A DNA stretch of 64,000 nt, from positions 262,373,001-262,437,000 of the forward strand of contig NC_092341.1 in the NCBI RefSeq assembly GCF_046630445.1, given 5' to 3'. Position 1 is the stretch's first letter. Every line of letters starts with the position of its first letter. Under the pieces are notes generated by a model. The model was not told where the DNA came from and made no database searches. It saw nothing but the letters and a program-made list of their open reading frames with translations. Shown here in pieces: positions 26,225 to 36,814 of the stretch. Position numbers and translations under genes: made by a program. This DNA is from Rutidosis leptorrhynchoides (lineage: Eukaryota > Streptophyta > Magnoliopsida > Asterales > Asteraceae).

Positions 26225-26590
26225 TTATTCCGACTCGCTTGTTTCTTCTTCTTCGGTTTTGGATCGTTTTGCCAAGTTTCTAGGGATATATGATGTTCCC
26301 CTAATACGAGCCGTCGTTGTCCACATTGGATTAGAAAAACCTGGTGGTTTAGAGGTTCCCGGGTCATTGTTACAACTTAAGGACTTCGGGGGTTGACGAT
26401 ACATATAAAGTTCATCGGGGTTGGAATTAGATTTCTTTATTTTTATGCCCTTTCCCTTATTATTTTCTTTTGCCTTTTTAAATTCAGTTGGGGTAATTTC
26501 TATACCATCATCGGAATTCTCGTCGGAATCCGATTCATCGGAGAATTGGTAATCCTCCCAATATTTTGCTTCCTTGGCGGAAACACCATT
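26225..26590 (-). pseudogene. Acidic leader ORF of element A, 3' part
   Basis: C-terminal part of the acidic ORF. It begins at the B insertion site and ends in TAA at 26225-26227. It contains the KEAKYWEDYQFSDESDSDEN segment, a Lys-rich stretch with KGIKIEK, the MYRQPP segment, and a C-terminus rich in Glu and Ser. The N-terminal part is at 39851-40099, on the other side of element B. Joined at the duplicated CCATT it aligns with the intact copy at 30114-30728. Confidence 0.85.
26586..26590. repeat. Target site duplication CCATT, left copy (element B)
   Basis: CCATT before TGTAGTGACC. The second copy is at 39846-39850 after GGGACATTTCA. Confidence 0.95.
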
Positions 26591-26793
26591 TGTAGTGACC
26601 CGAACTTTTCCATGTTTATATATATTAATTGAGATTGATATTTACATGATTAAATGTTTCCAACATGTTAAGCAATCAAACTTGTTAAGACTTGATTAAT
26701 TAAAATATGTTTCATATAGACAATTGACCACCCAAGTTGATCGGTGATTCACGAACGTTAAAACTTGTAAAAACTATATGATGACATATATAT

Positions 26794-26868
<75 letters not shown>
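26794..26868. repeat. TA microsatellite in element B 5' LTR
   Basis: About 75 bp of TA. The equivalent site in the 3' LTR (about 36719-36810) is longer, and in element A LTRs it is a short interrupted run. Confidence 0.95.
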
Positions 26869-26872
<4 letters not shown>

Positions 26873-29521
26873 AAATGATACTATGATAAGAAAACATATC
26901 ATAAAGTATATTAACAATGAACTACATATGTAAAAACAAGACTACTAACTTAATGATTTTTAAACGAGACATATATGTAACGATTATCGTTGTAAAGACA
27001 TTTAATGTATATATATCATATTAAGAGATATTCATACATGATAATATCATGATAATATAATAATTTAAAATCTCATTTGATATTATAAACATTGGGTTAA
27101 CAACATTTAACAAGATCGTTAACCTAAAGGTTTCAAAACAACACTTACATGTAACGACTAACGATGACTTAACGACTCAGTTAAAATGTATATACATGTA
27201 GTGTTTTAATATGTATTTATACACTTTTGAAAGACTTCAATACACTTATCAAAATACTTCTACTTAACAAAAATGCTTACAATTACATCCTCGTTCAGTT
27301 TCATCAACAATTCTACTCGTATGCACCCGTATTCGTACTCGTACAATACACAGCTTTTAGATGTATGTACTATTGGTATATACACTCCAATGATCAGCTC
27401 TTAGCAGCCCATGTGAGTCACCTAACACATGTGGGAACCATCATTTGGCAACTAGCATGAAATATCTCATAAAATTACAAAAATATGAGTAATCATTCAT
27501 GACTTATTTACATGAAAACAAAATTACATATCCTTTATATCTAATCCATACACCAACGACCAAAAACACCTACAAACACTTTCATTCTTCAATTTTATTC
27601 ATCTAATTGATCTCTCTCAAGTTCTATCTTCAAGTTCTAAGTGTTCTTCATAAATTCCAAAAGTTCTAGTTTCATAAAATCAAGAATACTTTCAAGTTTG
27701 CTAGCTCACTTCCAATCTTGTAAGGTGATCATCCAACCTCAAGAAATCTTTGTTTCTTACAGTAGGTTATCATTCTAATACAAGGTAATAATCATATTCA
27801 AACTTTGGTTCAATTTCTATAACTATAACAATCTTATTTCAAGTGATGATCTTACTTGAACTTGTTTTCGTGTCATGATTCTGCTTCAAGAACTTCGAGC
27901 CATCCAAGGATCCATTGAAGCTAGATCCATTTTTCTCTTTTCCAGTAGGTTTATCCAAGGAAATTAAGGTAGTAATGATGTTCATAACATCATTCGATTC
28001 ATACATATAAAGCTATCTTATTCGAAGGTTTAAACTTGTAATCACTAGAACATAGTTTAGTTAATTCTAAACTTGTTCGCAAACAAAAGTTAATCCTTCT
28101 AACTTGACTTTTAAAATCAACTAAACACATGTTCTATATCTATATGATATGCTAACTTAATGATTTAAAACCTGGAAACACGAAAAACACCGTAAAACCG
28201 GATTTACGCCGTCGTAGTAACACCGCGGGCTGTTTTGGGTTAGTTAATTAAAAACTATGATAAACTTTGATTTAAAAGTTGTTATTCTGAGAAAATGATT
28301 TTTATTATGAACATGAAACTATATCCAAAAATTATGGTTAAACTCAAAGTGGAAGTATGTTTTCTAAAATGGTCATCTAGACGTCGTTCTTTCGACTGAA
28401 ATGACTACCTTTACAAAAACGACTTGTAACTTATTTTTCCGACTATAAACCTATACTTTTTCTGTTTAGATTCATAAAATAGAGTTCAATATGAAACCAT
28501 AGCAATTTGATTCACTCAAAACGGATTTAAAATGAAGAAGTTATGGGTAAAACAAGATTGGATAATTTTTCTCATTTTAGCTACGTGAAAATTGGTAACA
28601 AATCTATTCCAACCATAACTTAATCAACTTGTATTGTATATTATGTAATCTTGAGATACCATAGACACGTATACAACGTTTCGACCTATCATGTCGACAC
28701 ATCTATATATATTTCGGAACAACCATAGACACTCTATATGTGAATGTTGGAGTTAGCTATACAGGGTTGAGGTTGATTCCAAAATATATATAGTTTGAGT
28801 TGTGATCAATACTGAGATACGTATACACTGGGTCGTGGATTGATTCAAGATAATATTTATCGATTTATTTCTGTACATCTAACTGTGGACAACTAGTTGT
28901 AGGTTACTAACGAGGACAGCTGACTTAATAAACTTAAAACATCAAAATATATTAAAAGTGTTGTAAATATATTTTGAACATACTTTGATATATATGTATA
29001 TATTGTTATAGGTTCGTGAATCAACCAGTGGCCAAGTCTTACTTCCCGACGAAGTAAAAATCTGTGAAAGTGAGTTATAGTCCCACTTTTAAAATCTAAT
29101 ATTTTTGGGATGAGAATACATGCAGGTTTTATAAATGATTTACAAAATAGACACAAGTACGTGAAACTACATTCTATGGTTGAATTATCGAAATCGAATA
29201 TGCCCCCTTTTTATTAAGTCTGGTAATCTAAGAATTAGGGAACAGACACCCTAATTGACGCGAATCCTAAAGATAGATCTATTGGGCCTAACAAACCCCA
29301 TCCAAAGTACCGGATGCTTTAGTACTTCGAAATTTATATCATATCCGAAGGGTGTCCCGGAATGATGGGGATATTCTTATATATGCATCTTGTTATTGTC
29401 GGTTACCAGGTGTTCACCATATGAATGATTTTTATCTCTATGTATGGGATGTGTATTGAAATATGAAATCTTGTGGTCTATTGTTACGATTTGATATATA
29501 TAGGTTAAACCTATAACTCAC

Positions 29522-29535
29522 CAACATTTTTGTTG
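29522..29535 (+). promoter_or_regulatory. Conserved LTR hairpin CAACA-TTTT-TGTTG
   Basis: 5-bp stem with T4 loop inside CTCACCAAC...GTTGA, followed 8 bp later by GCATGTTTATTCTCAGG. Copies: 17607-17620 and 40679-40692 (A, minus), 39463-39476 (B), 46224-46237 and 52518-52531 (D, CAACG/CGTTG, minus), 62626-62639 (F, CAACC/GGTTG) and 56896-56909 (E, one mismatch). Stem pair five varies with compensation. Confidence 0.6.
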
Positions 29536-29906
29536 ACGTTTAAAGCATGTTTATTCTCAGGTGAATATTAAGAGCTTCCGCTGTTGCATACTAAAATAAG
29601 GACAAGATTTGGAGTCCATGTTTGTATGATATTGTGTAAAAACTGCATTCAAGAAACTGATTTCGATGTAACATATTTGTATTGTAAACCATTATGTAAT
29701 GGTCGTGTGTAAACAGGATATTTTAGATTATCATTATTTGATAATCTACGTAAAGCTTTTTAAACCTTTATTTATGAAATAAAGGTTATGGTTTGTTTTA
29801 AAAATGAATGCAGTCTTTGAAAAACGTCTCATATAGAGGTCAAAACCTCGCAACGAAATCAATTAATATGGAACGTTTTTAATCAATAAGAACGGGACAT
29901 TTCAGT

Positions 29907-29918
29907 TGGTATCAGAGC
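29907..29918 (+). other. Element B primer-binding site (tRNA-iMet)
   Basis: TGGTATCAGAGC starting two bases after the LTR. This matches the 3' end of plant initiator tRNA-Met, the usual primer of Tekay/Del elements. Confidence 0.92.
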
Positions 29919-30113
29919 GTTGGTCTTAGAGAACCAGAAAATTTGCATTAGTGTGTCTTATCGAGTTTGTTAGGATGCATTAGTGAGTCTGGACTTCGAC
30001 CGTGTTTTCTTTAAAAATGATTGCTTAACATTTTTGTTGGAAACTATATATTTTTAACATATGAATATTATGTGATATATTAATCTCTTAACGTGTTTGA
30101 TATTATGTGATAG

Positions 30114-30728
30114 ATGTCTACCTCTAGAACAAGTCCCATTGACTCACCTAATAATAATGAAGAGTCAAATGTAAATTGGAATGATTTGTGGACTGATTCA
30201 CAAGTTCCCGAAGAGGAACCGGAAGAAGAGTCGGAACCGGAAGAAGAATCGGAACCGGAAGAAGAATCGGAACCGGATGAAGAAATAGAACCGGTGGGGG
30301 AAATAATAAAACGGTTAAGTAAAAGAAAATCCTCAACCAACCGACCAAAGTTAATTATGGTCAATGGTGTTTCCGCCAAGGAAGCAAAATATTGGGAGGA
30401 TTACCAATTCTCCGATGAATCGGATTCCGACGAGAATTCCGATGATGTTATAGAAATTACCCCAACTGAATTTAAAAAGGCAAAAGAAAATAATAAGGAA
30501 AAGGGCATAAAAATAGAGAAATCTAATTCCAACCCCGATGAACTTTATATGTATCGTCAACCCCCGAAGTCCTTAAGTTGTAACAATGACCCGGGAACCT
30601 CTAAACCACCAGGTTTTTCTAAACCAATGTGGACAACGACGGCTCGTATTAGGGGAACATCATATATCCCTAGAAACTTGGCAAAACGAACCAAAACCGA
30701 AGAAGAAGAAACGAGCGAGTCGGAATAA
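30114..30728 (+). CDS. Acidic leader ORF of element B
   Basis: 204 codons, intact, the first gene after the primer site. The N-terminus is Ser/Asn-rich. Residues about 30-60 are a tandem run of PEEESE-type units, very rich in Glu. A Ser/Lys-rich stretch (KRLSKRKSSTN) follows, then VSAKEAKYWEDYQFSDESD, a basic segment KENNKEKGIKIEK, and a C-terminus that is again acidic. No signal peptide, membrane segment or known domain is visible, and the protein is probably largely disordered. Orthologous ORFs are in element A (split) and element 1 (broken, with a longer PEEEE run). Conservation of its order before the F-box ORF suggests a real gene. It could act as a chaperone-like or transcription-related acidic protein, but I cannot assign a function. 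Confidence 0.7.
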   Translation: MSTSRTSPIDSPNNNEESNVNWNDLWTDSQVPEEEPEEESEPEEESEPEEESEPDEEIEPVGEIIKRLSKRKSSTNRPKLIMVNGVSAKEAKYWEDYQFSDESDSDENSDDVIEITPTEFKKAKENNKEKGIKIEKSNSNPDELYMYRQPPKSLSCNNDPGTSKPPGFSKPMWTTTARIRGTSYIPRNLAKRTKTEEEETSESE

Positions 30729-30864
30729 GATAGTTGTATTCGTGTGGTGTAATATATGTAATATAGTGTTCTTATGCTTTATGATATATGTAAAAATTGC
30801 TTGTATTAATAAGTATTTTTTTATGAATCTAACTCTTGTCTATTTTACAGTTTAAAAACACAAA

Positions 30865-31548
30865 ATGGATAGACAACCCAATATTTTAAGAGACCTACCC
30901 GGAGACATGATTGATGAAATCTTGTCTAGAGTCGGCCAGAATTCTTCGGCACAACTATTTAAGGCGAGATCAGTTTGTAAGACATTCGAAGAACGTTCCA
31001 AGAATGTCTTGGTTTATAAGATACTTTCGTTTGAAAGATGGGGGATATCACATTGGGAAACCCATAAGTTACGATGTGTTTACTTTGACGCATATATTGC
31101 GGGGAACCCAAATGCTATTTTACGCAACGGGTTAAGAAATTATTTTGACTCAATATATCCGAATATTGGACTTCGTGATTTAGAAAAAGCGGCTAACATG
31201 CAACATAAAGAAGCATGTTATGCTTACGGATTAGTAATGTTCGCTTCTCACCAAAGTGAGAACAAGAACATCGGGCTACAACTATTAAACAAAACGTTTC
31301 CACAAGTGACGGAGTCGGTAATTGGGGTAAGAAATGAGGTTTTTAGATTATTACGGGACTGTTGGACATTACGTAACCCTCGTCCCTTTGATGACGTTAC
31401 AACACGCTGTCTTATCAACGGCCATAACGGTTATGTTGCACAAGACCAAGGATGGGAAGTAGTCCTAGTAAAACCAGAATGCATGACTTGTTTCTGGACG
31501 TATGAATTACGTGTCTTTATTGCCTTTGCTGAACGACTTGTGTACTAG
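30865..31548 (+). CDS. F-box-like protein encoded by element B
   Basis: 227 codons, intact. Residues about 4-50 are an F-box (PNILRDLPGDMIDEILSRVG, then ARSVCKTFEE), the fold that docks on SKP1 of SCF ubiquitin ligases. Residues about 60-75 include SFERWGISHWE. Residues about 85-150 contain GNPNAILRNGLRNYF and AANMQHKEACYAYGLVMF, which resemble Sel1-like repeats. The C-terminal third has a Cys/Trp-rich CMTCFWTYELRVF segment. The architecture fits small plant F-box proteins of the At2g35280-like type. It starts 136 bp after the acidic ORF and ends 341 bp before gag, same strand, inside the LTRs. Related ORFs stand at the same place in A and in diverged element 1, so the gene is a stable component of the family. 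Targets are unknown. Confidence 0.8.
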   Translation: MDRQPNILRDLPGDMIDEILSRVGQNSSAQLFKARSVCKTFEERSKNVLVYKILSFERWGISHWETHKLRCVYFDAYIAGNPNAILRNGLRNYFDSIYPNIGLRDLEKAANMQHKEACYAYGLVMFASHQSENKNIGLQLLNKTFPQVTESVIGVRNEVFRLLRDCWTLRNPRPFDDVTTRCLINGHNGYVAQDQGWEVVLVKPECMTCFWTYELRVFIAFAERLVY

Positions 31549-31889
31549 CTAGAATTGTCTTCACAACTATCTTGTATCAAAGTTATTGTGTGCTATATTT
31601 CATGCTTTATGTAAAATAAGCGGTATTGTAAGTTTGTAAAATATTGTATAAAAGTTTGAACGCGAAATATTATTATAATCAGTTTTTCATATAGAATTGT
31701 AGTAGTTGAATTGTATATTAGCTACTAAGTATGAACTTAACGGGTAGGTACTACCCGAATTTAAACTTATAAAACGCTAATATGAAGAAAAAGCTTTTAT
31801 AAATGAGTTCATATTATGCTACGAAATACTATTAACTACTCTTAATATTCTGTATGATTAACTTGTTCCATTTAACTATTTTGAAGGAA
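31549..31889 (+). other. Spacer between F-box ORF and gag in element B
   Basis: 340 bp, AT-rich, containing only the 17-bp palindrome and purine-tract-like copy at 31737-31757. An in-frame Met at 31854 lies 12 codons before the likely gag start. Confidence 0.6.
31737..31752 (+). other. Second polypurine-tract-like copy upstream of gag in element B
   Basis: TTAACGGGTAGGTACT, identical to 36500-36515 at the internal/3' LTR border, 4.76 kb upstream of it. The overlapping CGGGTAGGTACTACCCG is a perfect inverted repeat with 7-bp arms. Also present in A (25238-25253) and in element E (58856-58871). Confidence 0.55.
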
Positions 31890-34800
31890 ATGGCACCGAC
31901 TACTCGACACACCGTGAATATGAATGAAGAGGAATTCCGTACTTTTCTAGCTTCAAACATAGCCGCAGTACAGGCTGCGCTACATACCAACAATAACCTT
32001 GGATCTAGTAGTACAGGAAATCGTGTAGGATGCACCTACAAAGAATTCACTGCCTGCAAACCTTTGGAATTTGATGGAACCGAAGGACCGATCGGATTGA
32101 AACGGTGGACCGAGAAGGTTGAATCGGTGTTTGCCATAAGTAAGTGTACTGAAGAGGACAAAGTGAAGTACGCTACGCATACCTTCACAGGTTCTGCGTT
32201 AACATGGTGGAATACCTATCTAGAGCAAGTGGGACAAGATGATGCGTACGCACTACCGTGGTCAGCATTCAAGCACTTGATAAACGAGAAGTACCGTCCC
32301 AGAACCGAGGTCAATAAGCTCAAGACAGAACTTAGAGGGTTACGAACCCAAGGATTTGATATTACCACGTACGAAAGACGATTCACAGAATTGTGCCTAT
32401 TGTGTCCGGGAGCATTCGAAGATGAGGAAGAGAAGATCGACGCGTTTGTGAAAGGATTACCGGAAAGAATCCAAGAAGATATAAGTTCACACGAGCCCGC
32501 CTCCATACAACAGGCATGTAGAATGGCTCACAAACTAGTGAACCAGATTGAAGAAAGAATTAAAGAACAGACTGCTGAAGAGGCCAATGTGAAGCAAGTC
32601 AAAAGAAAGTGGGAGGAAAACGGTGATAAGAATCACCAATACAACAACAACAGCAATTACAACAATAATCGCAACAATAATCGCAACAATTATCCCAACA
32701 ATTGCAACATCAATCGCAACTACAACAAACGGCCCAACAACAACAACAACAACAACAACAACAGCAACTACAACAATCATCCCAACAACAATAATAACCG
32801 CAACAACAACAACAATCAGAAGCAGCTATGCCAAAGGTGTGAAAAGAATCACTCGGGGTTCTGCACCAAATTTTGCAACAAGTGTAAAAGAAATGGTCAT
32901 AGCGCGGCGAAGTGTGAGGTCTACGGACCAGGGGTTAATAGAACGAAAGGAACAAATGGTGTCGGAACGAGTAATGGCGGAGCAAGTAGTGTCGGAGCAA
33001 GTTATGCCAATGTAGTTTGTTATAAATGTGGAAAGCCAGGCCACATTATTAGAAATTGCCCGAACCAGGAGAACACGAATGGACAAGGCCGTGGAAGAGT
33101 TTTCAATATTAATGCGGTAGAGGCACAGGAAGACCCGGAGCTTGTTACGGGTACGTTTCTTATTGACAATAAATCTGCTTACGTTTTATTTGATTCGGGT
33201 GCGGATAGAAGCTATATGAGTAGAGATTTTTGTGCTAAATTAAGTTGTCCATTGACGCCTTTGGATAGTAAATTTTTACTCGAATTAACAAATGGTAAAT
33301 TAATTTCAGCAGATAATATATGTCGGAATCGAGAAATTAAACTGGTTAGCGAAACATTTAAGATTGATTTGATACCAGTAGAGTTAGGGAGTTTTGATGT
33401 GATAATCGGTATGGACTGGTTGAAAGAAGTGAAAGCGGAGATCGTCTGTTACAAAAATGCAATTCGCATTATACGAGAAAAAGGAAAACCCTTAATGGTG
33501 TACGGAGAAAAGGGCAACATGAAGCTACATCTTATTAGTAATTTGAAGGCACAAAAACTAATAAGAAAAGGTTGCTATGCTGTTCTAGCACACATCGAGA
33601 AAGTACAAACTGAAGAAAAGAGCATCAATGATGTTCCCATTGCAAAAGAATTTCCCGATGTATTTCCGAAAGAATTACCGGGATTACCCCCACATCGATC
33701 CGTTGAATTTCAAATAGATCTTGTACCAGGAGCTGCACCAATAGCTCGTGCTCTTTACAGACTCGCACCCAGCGAGATGAAAGAACTGCAAAGCCAATTA
33801 CAAGAACTTTTAGAGCGTGGTTTCATTCGACCAAGCACATCACCGTGGGGAGCTCCTGTTTTGTTTGTCAAGAAGAAAGATGGTACATTCAGGTTGTGTA
33901 TCGACTACCGAGAGTTGAACAAACTTACCATCAAGAACCGCTACCCACTACCGAGAATCGACGACTTATTTGATCAACTACAAGGCTCGTCTGTTTATTC
34001 AAAGATTGACTTACGTTCCGGGTATCATCAAATGCGGGTGAAAGAAGATGATATTCCAAAGACTGCTTTCAGAACACGTTACGGTCATTACGAGTTTATG
34101 GTCATGCCATTTGGTTTAACTAATGCACCAGCTGTGTTCATGGACCTTATGAACCGAGTGTGTGGACCATACCTTGACAAGTTGGTCATTGTTTTCATTG
34201 ATGACATACTTATTTACTCAAAGAATGACCAAGAACACGGTGAACATTTGAGAAAGGTGTTAGAAGTATTGAGGAAGGAAGAATTGTACGCTAAGTTTTC
34301 AAAGTGTGCATTTTGGTTGGAAGAAGTTCAATTCCTCGGTCACATAGTGAACAAAGAAGGTATTAAGGTGGATCCGGCAAAGATAGAAACTGTTGAAAAG
34401 TGGGAAACCCCGAAAACTCCGAAACACATACGTCAGTTTTTAGGACTAGCTGGTTACTACAGAAGGTTCATCCAAGACTTTTCCAGAATAGCAAAACCCT
34501 TGACTGCATTAACGCATAAAGGGAAGAAATTTGAATGGAATGATGAACAAGAGAAAGCGTTTCAGTTATTGAAGAAAAAGCTAACTACGGCACCTATATT
34601 GTCATTGCCTGAAGGGAATAATGATTTTGTGATTTATTGTGATGCATCAAAGCAAGGTCTCGGTTGTGTATTAATGCAACGAACGAAGGTGATTGCTTAT
34701 GCGTCTAGACAATTGAAGATTCACGAACAAAATTATACGACGCATGATTTGGAATTAGGCGCGGTTGTTTTTGCATTAAAGACTTGGAGGCACTACTTAT

Positions 34801-36479
34801 ATGGGGTCAAAAGTATTATATATACCGACCACAAAAGTCTTCAACACATATTTAATCAGAAACAACTGAATATGAGGCAGCGTAGGTGGATTGAATTATT
34901 GAATGATTACGACTTTGAGATTCGTTACCACCCGGGGAAGGCAAATGTGGTAGCCGATGCCTTGAGCAGGAAGGACAGAGAACCCATTCGAGTAAAATCT
35001 ATGAATATAATGATTCATAATAACATTACTACTCAAATAAAGGAGGCGCAACAAGGAGTTTTAAAAGAGGGAAACTTAAAGGATGAAATACCCAAAGGAT
35101 CGGAGAAGCATCTTAATATTCGGGAAGACGGAACCCGGTATAGGGCTGAAAGGATTTGGGTACCAAAATTTGGAGATATGAGAGAAATGGTACTTAGAGA
35201 AGCTCATAAAACCAGATACTCAATACATCCTGGAACGGGGAAGATGTACAAGGATCTCAAGAAACATTTTTGGTGGCCGGGTATGAAAGCCGATGTTGCT
35301 AAATACGTAGGAGAATGTTTGACGTGTTCTAAGGTCAAAGCTGAGCATCAGAAACCATCAGGTCTACTTCAACAACCCGAAATCCCGGAATGGAAATGGG
35401 AAAACATTACCATGGATTTCATCACTAAATTGCCAAGGACTGCAAGTGGTTTTGATACTATTTGGGTAATAGTTGATCGTCTCACCAAATCAGCACACTT
35501 CCTACCAATAAGAGAAGATGACAAGATGGAGAAGTTAGCACGACTGTATTTGAAGGAAGTCGTCTCCAGACATGGAATACCAATCTCTATTATCTCTGAT
35601 AGGGATGGCAGATTTATTTCAAGATTCTGGCAGACATTACAACAAGCATTAGGAACTCGTCTAGACATGAGTACTGCCTATCATCCACAAACTGATGGGC
35701 AGAGCGAAAGGACGATACAAACGCTTGAAGACATGCTACGAGCATGTGTTATTGATTTCGGAAACAGTTGGGATCGACATCTACCGTTAGCAGAATTTTC
35801 CTACAACAACAGCTACCATTCAAGCATTGAGATGGCGCCGTTTGAAGCACTTTATGGTAGAAAGTGCAGGTCTCCGATTTGTTGGAGTGAAGTGGGGGAT
35901 AGACAGATTACGGGTCCGGAGATTATACAAGAAACTACCGAGAAGATCATCCAAATTCAACAACGGTTGAAAACCGCCCAAAGTCGACAAAAGAGCTACG
36001 CTGACATTAAAAGAAAAGATATAGAATTTGAAATTGGAGAGATGGTCATGCTTAAAGTTGCACCTTGGAAAGGCGTTGTTCGATTTGGTAAACGAGGGAA
36101 ATTAAATCCAAGGTATATTGGACCATTCAAGATTATTGATCGTGTCGGACCAGTAGCTTACCGACTAGAGTTACCTCAACAACTCGCGGCTGTACATAAC
36201 ACTTTCCACGTCTCGAATTTGAAGAAATGTTTTGCTAAAGAAGATCTCACTATTCCGTTAGATGAAATCCAAATCAACGAAAAACTTCAATTCATCGAAG
36301 AACCCGTCGAAATAATGGATCGTGAGGTTAAAAGACTTAAGCAAAACAAGATACCAATTGTTAAGGTTCGATGGAATGCTCGTAGAGGACCCGAGTTCAC
36401 CTGGGAGCGTGAAGATCAGATGAAGAAGAAATACCCGCATCTATTTCCAGAAGATTCGTCAACACCTTCAACAGCTTAA
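31890..36479 (+). CDS. gag-pol: Gag-pol polyprotein of element B (Tekay/Del chromovirus), intact
   Basis: Single intact frame of 1529 codons from MAPTTRH at 31890; an in-frame ATG at 31854 would add 12. Positions from 31854. Gag core about 100-215 ([16 protein letters not shown]). Asn-rich low-complexity spacer about 262-322, encoded by AAC/AAT repeats. Two Cys/His knuckles, [12 protein letters not shown] and [14 protein letters not shown], then the canonical [14 protein letters not shown] near 388. Protease with DSGA at 447. RT with LCIDYREL at 680 and FIDD at about 779. RNase H with YCDAS near 928. Integrase HHCC region from about 1117 and catalytic DDE at about 1186, 1248 and 1282. C-terminal chromodomain about 1482-1529 ([22 protein letters not shown]). 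The chromodomain places it in the chromoviruses and would target heterochromatin. No stops or shifts. Confidence 0.97.
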   Translation: MAPTTRHTVNMNEEEFRTFLASNIAAVQAALHTNNNLGSSSTGNRVGCTYKEFTACKPLEFDGTEGPIGLKRWTEKVESVFAISKCTEEDKVKYATHTFTGSALTWWNTYLEQVGQDDAYALPWSAFKHLINEKYRPRTEVNKLKTELRGLRTQGFDITTYERRFTELCLLCPGAFEDEEEKIDAFVKGLPERIQEDISSHEPASIQQACRMAHKLVNQIEERIKEQTAEEANVKQVKRKWEENGDKNHQYNNNSNYNNNRNNNRNNYPNNCNINRNYNKRPNNNNNNNNNSNYNNHPNNNNNRNNNNNQKQLCQRCEKNHSGFCTKFCNKCKRNGHSAAKCEVYGPGVNRTKGTNGVGTSNGGASSVGASYANVVCYKCGKPGHIIRNCPNQENTNGQGRGRVFNINAVEAQEDPELVTGTFLIDNKSAYVLFDSGADRSYMSRDFCAKLSCPLTPLDSKFLLELTNGKLISADNICRNREIKLVSETFKIDLIPVELGSFDVIIGMDWLKEVKAEIVCYKNAIRIIREKGKPLMVYGEKGNMKLHLISNLKAQKLIRKGCYAVLAHIEKVQTEEKSINDVPIAKEFPDVFPKELPGLPPHRSVEFQIDLVPGAAPIARALYRLAPSEMKELQSQLQELLERGFIRPSTSPWGAPVLFVKKKDGTFRLCIDYRELNKLTIKNRYPLPRIDDLFDQLQGSSVYSKIDLRSGYHQMRVKEDDIPKTAFRTRYGHYEFMVMPFGLTNAPAVFMDLMNRVCGPYLDKLVIVFIDDILIYSKNDQEHGEHLRKVLEVLRKEELYAKFSKCAFWLEEVQFLGHIVNKEGIKVDPAKIETVEKWETPKTPKHIRQFLGLAGYYRRFIQDFSRIAKPLTALTHKGKKFEWNDEQEKAFQLLKKKLTTAPILSLPEGNNDFVIYCDASKQGLGCVLMQRTKVIAYASRQLKIHEQNYTTHDLELGAVVFALKTWRHYLYGVKSIIYTDHKSLQHIFNQKQLNMRQRRWIELLNDYDFEIRYHPGKANVVADALSRKDREPIRVKSMNIMIHNNITTQIKEAQQGVLKEGNLKDEIPKGSEKHLNIREDGTRYRAERIWVPKFGDMREMVLREAHKTRYSIHPGTGKMYKDLKKHFWWPGMKADVAKYVGECLTCSKVKAEHQKPSGLLQQPEIPEWKWENITMDFITKLPRTASGFDTIWVIVDRLTKSAHFLPIREDDKMEKLARLYLKEVVSRHGIPISIISDRDGRFISRFWQTLQQALGTRLDMSTAYHPQTDGQSERTIQTLEDMLRACVIDFGNSWDRHLPLAEFSYNNSYHSSIEMAPFEALYGRKCRSPICWSEVGDRQITGPEIIQETTEKIIQIQQRLKTAQSRQKSYADIKRKDIEFEIGEMVMLKVAPWKGVVRFGKRGKLNPRYIGPFKIIDRVGPVAYRLELPQQLAAVHNTFHVSNLKKCFAKEDLTIPLDEIQINEKLQFIEEPVEIMDREVKRLKQNKIPIVKVRWNARRGPEFTWEREDQMKKKYPHLFPEDSSTPSTA

Positions 36480-36497
36480 AATTTCGGGACGAAATTT
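36478..36497 (+). other. Inverted repeat after pol in element B
   Basis: AAATTTCGGGACGAAATTT, 8-bp arms and GGA loop, overlapping the end of the pol stop codon and 3-5 bp before the purine-rich segment. Similar TTCG(A)GGACGAA motifs stand before the 3' LTR of many plant chromoviruses. Confidence 0.7.
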
Positions 36498-36499
36498 AT

Positions 36500-36514
36500 T
36501 TAACGGGTAGGTAC
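36500..36514 (+). other. Element B 3' polypurine tract
   Basis: TTAACGGGTAGGTAC directly before the 3' LTR. It is purine-rich but interrupted by pyrimidines, as in its sister A. Confidence 0.65.
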
Positions 36515-36717
36515 TGTAGTGACCCGAACTTTTCCATGTTTATATATATTAATTGAGATTGATATTTACATGATTAAATGTTTCCAACATGTTAAGCAAT
36601 CAAACTTGTTAAGACTTGATTAATTAAAATATGTTTCATATAGACAATTGACCACCCAAGTTGATCGGTGATTCACGAACGTTAAAACTTGTAAAAACTA
36701 TATGATGACATATATAT

Positions 36718-36814
<97 letters not shown>

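Larger units (their letters stand above)
26591..29904 (+). repeat. Element B 5' LTR
   Basis: 3.31 kb, TGTAGTGACC to GGGACATTTCA. It contains a TA array (about 26794-26868) that is much shorter in element A LTRs, a GC-richer inverted repeat CGTAAAACCGGATTTACG (near 28192), the GGGATGAGAATACATG block (about 29107) and the conserved hairpin 29522-29535. A 77-codon and an antisense 87-codon ORF are not supported. Confidence 0.95.

Noticed and set aside
27227..27460. 77-codon and 87-codon ORFs present in several A/B LTR copies (for example 19683-19916, 28893-29156, 38835-39098)
   Set aside because: They recur only because the LTRs are copies of each other. The 77-codon ORF is broken in the 40309-43562 LTR, and no domain or codon pattern is visible.
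29907..29918. Primer-binding sites as possible tRNA genes
   Set aside because: Only about 12-18 bp match the tRNA 3' end; no cloverleaf follows.
32535..32780. Antisense Val-rich ORFs opposite the Asn repeat of gag (also 24225-24455, 44188-44742)
   Set aside because: Shadow of the AAC/AAT-encoded Asn-rich spacer.
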